From: JABDIP01 sp965250245
GTDB lineage: Bacteria > Pseudomonadota > Alphaproteobacteria > DSM-16000 > Inquilinaceae
Length of the DNA stretch: 64,000 nt
Assembly (NCBI GenBank): GCA_965250245.1
Contig: OZ252296.1
Coordinates: 1,364,001-1,428,000 of the forward strand
Direction of reading: 5' to 3'
Under the pieces are notes generated by a model. The model was given only the letters and a program-made list of their open reading frames with translations. It was not told where the DNA came from and searched no databases. Positions within the stretch are counted from its first letter, which is position 1. Each line of letters opens with the position of its first letter. Both the position numbers and the translations under genes were made by a program. Shown here piece by piece: positions 61,757 through 64,000 of this stretch.

Positions 61757-63145
61757 ATGGAATCCATCTTCGCCCTGCTCTATCTGGTCGCCGCGGTCTG
61801 CTTCATCATGGCGCTGCGCGGCCTGTCGTCGCCGGAGACGGCCCGTTCGGGCAACATCTTCGGCATCACCGGCATGGTCATCGCCATCCTGACCACGCTG
61901 GCGCTGACCCAGGTGGTCAGCTACTGGCTGATCGGCGTCGGGATCCTGATCGGCGGCGCCATCGGCACCGTCATCGCGCTGCGCATCCAGATGACCGCGC
62001 TGCCGCAACTGGTCGCCGCCTTCCACAGCCTGGTCGGCCTGGCGGCGGTATTCGTCGCCGCGGCCGCCTTCTTCAACCCCGAGGCCTACGGCATCGGCGA
62101 GTACGGCAACATCGCCATCGGCAGCCTGATCGAGATGTCGATCGGCACCGCCATCGGCGCCATCACCTTCACCGGATCGGTGGTCGCCTTCGCCAAGCTG
62201 CAGGGGCTGGTCAGCGGCAAGCCGCTGGTCTTCATGGGCCAGCACCCGCTGAACGCGGTCCTGGCCATCCTGACGATCGCCCTGGTCTGGTGGCTGTGCA
62301 CCGACCAGTCGCCGATCGCCTTCTGGCTGATCGTCATCATCGCCCTGGCGCTTGGGTTCCTGTTGATCCTGCCGATCGGCGGCGCCGACATGCCGGTCGT
62401 CATCTCGATGCTGAACAGCTATTCGGGATGGGCCGCCTGCGGCATCGGCTTCACCCTGCAGAACAACCTGCTGATCATCACCGGGGCCCTGGTCGGCTCC
62501 TCCGGCGCCATCCTCAGCTACATCATGTGCAAGGGGATGAACCGGTCGATCTTCAACGTGATCCTGGGCGGATTCGGCGGCGAGACGGCGGCGGCCGCCG
62601 GCCCCGGTGGCGGCGACAAGACGGTCAAGCAGGGCAGCGCCGACGACGCCTCCTTCATCATGGGCAATGCCCAGTCGGTCATCATCGTGCCCGGCTACGG
62701 TATGGCGGTGGCGCAGGCGCAGCACGCGCTGCGCGAGATGTCCGACCTGCTGAAGAACGAGGGCGTGGACGTCAAATACGCCATCCACCCGGTGGCGGGG
62801 CGCATGCCGGGGCACATGAACGTGCTGCTGGCCGAGGCCAACGTGCCCTATGACGAGGTGTTCGAGCTGGAGGACATCAACCGCGATTTCGCCTCGGCCG
62901 ACGTGGCCTTCGTGATCGGCGCCAACGACGTCACCAACCCGGCCGCCAAGACCGACAGCGCAAGCCCGATCTTCGGCATGCCGATCCTGGACGTCGACAA
63001 GGCCAAGACGGTGCTGTTCGTGAAGCGCTCGCTGGCGTCGGGCTATGCGGGCGTCGAGAACGAGCTGTTCTTCCGCGACAACACCATGATGCTGTTCGGC
63101 GACGCCAAGGCCATGTGCGAGAACATCGTCAAGGCGATGGACTGA
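61757..63145 (+). CDS. pntB: NAD(P) transhydrogenase subunit beta
   Basis: A 462-residue subunit with eight or nine N-terminal helices (dII) and a C-terminal NADP-binding dIII domain (GGDKTVKQGSADDAS, IIVPGYGMAVAQAQHAL, AIHPVAGRMPGHMNVLLAEA, FVIGANDVTNPAA). With the alpha parts it uses the proton gradient to reduce NADP from NADH. The whole set is one operon with gaps of 4 and 18 bases. Confidence 0.96.
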   Translation: MESIFALLYLVAAVCFIMALRGLSSPETARSGNIFGITGMVIAILTTLALTQVVSYWLIGVGILIGGAIGTVIALRIQMTALPQLVAAFHSLVGLAAVFVAAAAFFNPEAYGIGEYGNIAIGSLIEMSIGTAIGAITFTGSVVAFAKLQGLVSGKPLVFMGQHPLNAVLAILTIALVWWLCTDQSPIAFWLIVIIALALGFLLILPIGGADMPVVISMLNSYSGWAACGIGFTLQNNLLIITGALVGSSGAILSYIMCKGMNRSIFNVILGGFGGETAAAAGPGGGDKTVKQGSADDASFIMGNAQSVIIVPGYGMAVAQAQHALREMSDLLKNEGVDVKYAIHPVAGRMPGHMNVLLAEANVPYDEVFELEDINRDFASADVAFVIGANDVTNPAAKTDSASPIFGMPILDVDKAKTVLFVKRSLASGYAGVENELFFRDNTMMLFGDAKAMCENIVKAMD

Positions 63146-63172
63146 GGCGGAGCGCGCGCCGCTGCCGCAGGG

Positions 63173-63670
63173 TCAGTAGAGACGTTCGGACTGCGCCTTC
63201 GCGTCGTAGATGACGGTTGGATTGGGGGCGAATGGCGGCTGGACGACCAGGGCGTACCAGGAGTCCGCGTTCATGACGCCGTCGAGGTGCTCCGAAAGCG
63301 CCCCGACGAGCGTGGGCCAACCCTTCATGTCCTCGCACAGCTCCAGGACGACCTGGCCGGCGTCCTCGAATGCCATGCAGATATCGTCGACCGTCATTCC
63401 ATCGCGTTTGTAGACGACGATCCGATCGAAGTCTGTCCAGCCGATCGAGCAGGGCGTGTTCGCTATCCGGTGTTTCGAGTGGTTGGACACCTCAATCCCC
63501 TGGGGGCCAACGGAGATCGTCAGATTTGGCCACTCGCCGGGGTACCACCACCGGCGGTCCCGGTGTGCGGCACGGTGTCGGCGAACGCGCTCAATTGCCT
63601 TGTTTAGCCGATCCAACATTGCCCACTCGCGCCAATCTGCAACCTGGCGTGCCGTCAGGGACAATGACAT
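63173..63670 (-). CDS. Hypothetical protein, paralogue of the next gene
   Basis: A 165-residue soluble protein I do not recognise. Its C-terminal 90 residues (from SIGWTDFDRIVVYKRD) align with the next gene: both have WxDxDxIxV, a central MxF/SLEG-type strand, GWxxxVxAL, FDGVM/LDGVM and TVIYxxR near the end. ATG 63670 is chosen because it follows a gap in coding character. The function is unknown; pairs of this kind can be immunity proteins, but nothing nearby shows a toxin. Confidence 0.6.
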   Translation of the reverse strand: MSLSLTARQVADWREWAMLDRLNKAIERVRRHRAAHRDRRWWYPGEWPNLTISVGPQGIEVSNHSKHRIANTPCSIGWTDFDRIVVYKRDGMTVDDICMAFEDAGQVVLELCEDMKGWPTLVGALSEHLDGVMNADSWYALVVQPPFAPNPTVIYDAKAQSERLY

Positions 63671-63720
63671 AGCAAAGGCTGTCCGCGAACCTGCAGGCAA
63701 CCATCGGCGCCAGCAAAGGA

Positions 63721-64000
63721 CTAGGCCGACGGGCCTCGCCGTCGCTCGTAGATCACCGTGTCGCGCGGGCGGCGGCGGGGGCGGTAGATGGCGTCCTGCC
63801 ACTGGTTGGGCGGCATGACGCCGTCGAACTGGTTGGGCAGGGCGGAAACCACCTCGTCCCAGCCGGTCATCTCGGCGTTGATCTCGCCCAGCACTTCGCC
63901 ATTGCCCTCCAGGGACATGCAGACACAGTCGCTGGTCTCAAAGGTCCGGTTGAAGACGATGATCGTGTCCACGTCACGCCAGCGCACCGCCAGCGGGGCG
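63721..64000 (-). CDS. Hypothetical protein, tandem paralogue (cut by window edge)
   Basis: The last 280 bases encode, on the reverse strand, the C-terminal part of a second copy of the family above. The visible stretch starts PLAVRWRDVDTIIVFNR and ends TVIYERRRGPSA. The start lies beyond the window. The two genes are separated by 50 bases and are transcribed together. Confidence 0.65.
   Translation of the reverse strand, partial: APLAVRWRDVDTIIVFNRTFETSDCVCMSLEGNGEVLGEINAEMTGWDEVVSALPNQFDGVMPPNQWQDAIYRPRRRPRDTVIYERRRGPSA

Noticed and set aside
1..64000. CRISPR arrays, rRNA or tRNA genes, complete insertion sequences or prophage
   Set aside because: No regularly spaced repeats, transposase, integrase or phage structural genes were found by reading, and no cloverleaf was recognised.

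Overview
The window is high-GC chromosomal DNA from an aerobic alphaproteobacterium. A Rhodospirillales-like lineage is my inference from gene content: GapR (DUF2312), split-alpha proton transhydrogenase PntA1/PntA2/PntB, heterotetrameric sarcosine oxidase, TAXI-type TRAP transport, fused indolepyruvate oxidoreductase, and several palindromic intergenic repeat families of the kind common in alphaproteobacteria. I see no tRNA, rRNA, CRISPR array or complete insertion sequence.

Layout. 1-4057: end of a GntR regulator, an EamA exporter, an N-formylglutamate amidohydrolase/carboxylate-amine ligase pair, DUF1244 and GapR. 4058-5320: a strikingly AT-rich island with two membrane-protein ORFs in the same frame, possibly one split gene. 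5545-9757: TAXI-TRAP binding protein and fused permease, then a MetF-like reductase. 9806-21632: PstS-like protein, a GlxA/GbdR-type regulator, and divergently from it formate-THF ligase, soxBDAG and a dimethylglycine dehydrogenase-like enzyme. 21633-24523: an accessory patch with a retron-type reverse transcriptase, an HNH nuclease carrying a possible PUA/EVE-like N-terminus, and a duplicated remnant of the RT 3' end. 24530-27466: TspO, a small membrane protein, a secreted trypsin-like protease, DUF1289 and a secreted protein. 27639-34245: a corrinoid methyl-transfer cluster (MttB-family methyltransferase, corrinoid protein, DUF1638, 'virulence factor' protein, methyl-THF methyltransferase, RamA-like activator). 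34769-49761: indolepyruvate oxidoreductase, PilJ-N protein, FosA, acyl-CoA ligase, amino-acid ABC components, a BNR-repeat/MoaD pair, creatininase, and an HD-domain/AhpD-like/2OG-oxygenase operon. 49856-58350: YciI, Mur ligase and LD-carboxypeptidase (divergent), TfoX-N, MAPEG, PepF, MFS, UbiB-like kinase. 58406-64000: lipoprotein, GyrI-like protein, pntA1-pntA2-pntB and two tandem paralogues of unknown function.

How it fits together. Much of the window can be read as methylated-amine and one-carbon metabolism. The corrinoid cluster would move a methyl group from a quaternary amine to tetrahydrofolate. The dimethylglycine dehydrogenase-like enzyme and sarcosine oxidase would strip the remaining N-methyls. 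The MetF-like protein and formate-THF ligase would oxidise the C1 units, and the GlxA-type regulator sits where it could control this set. Substrates are inferred, not shown. The most system-like accessory pieces are the RT + HNH patch, with structured DNA upstream and scar-like duplications downstream, and the HD/AhpD-like/2OG-oxygenase operon.
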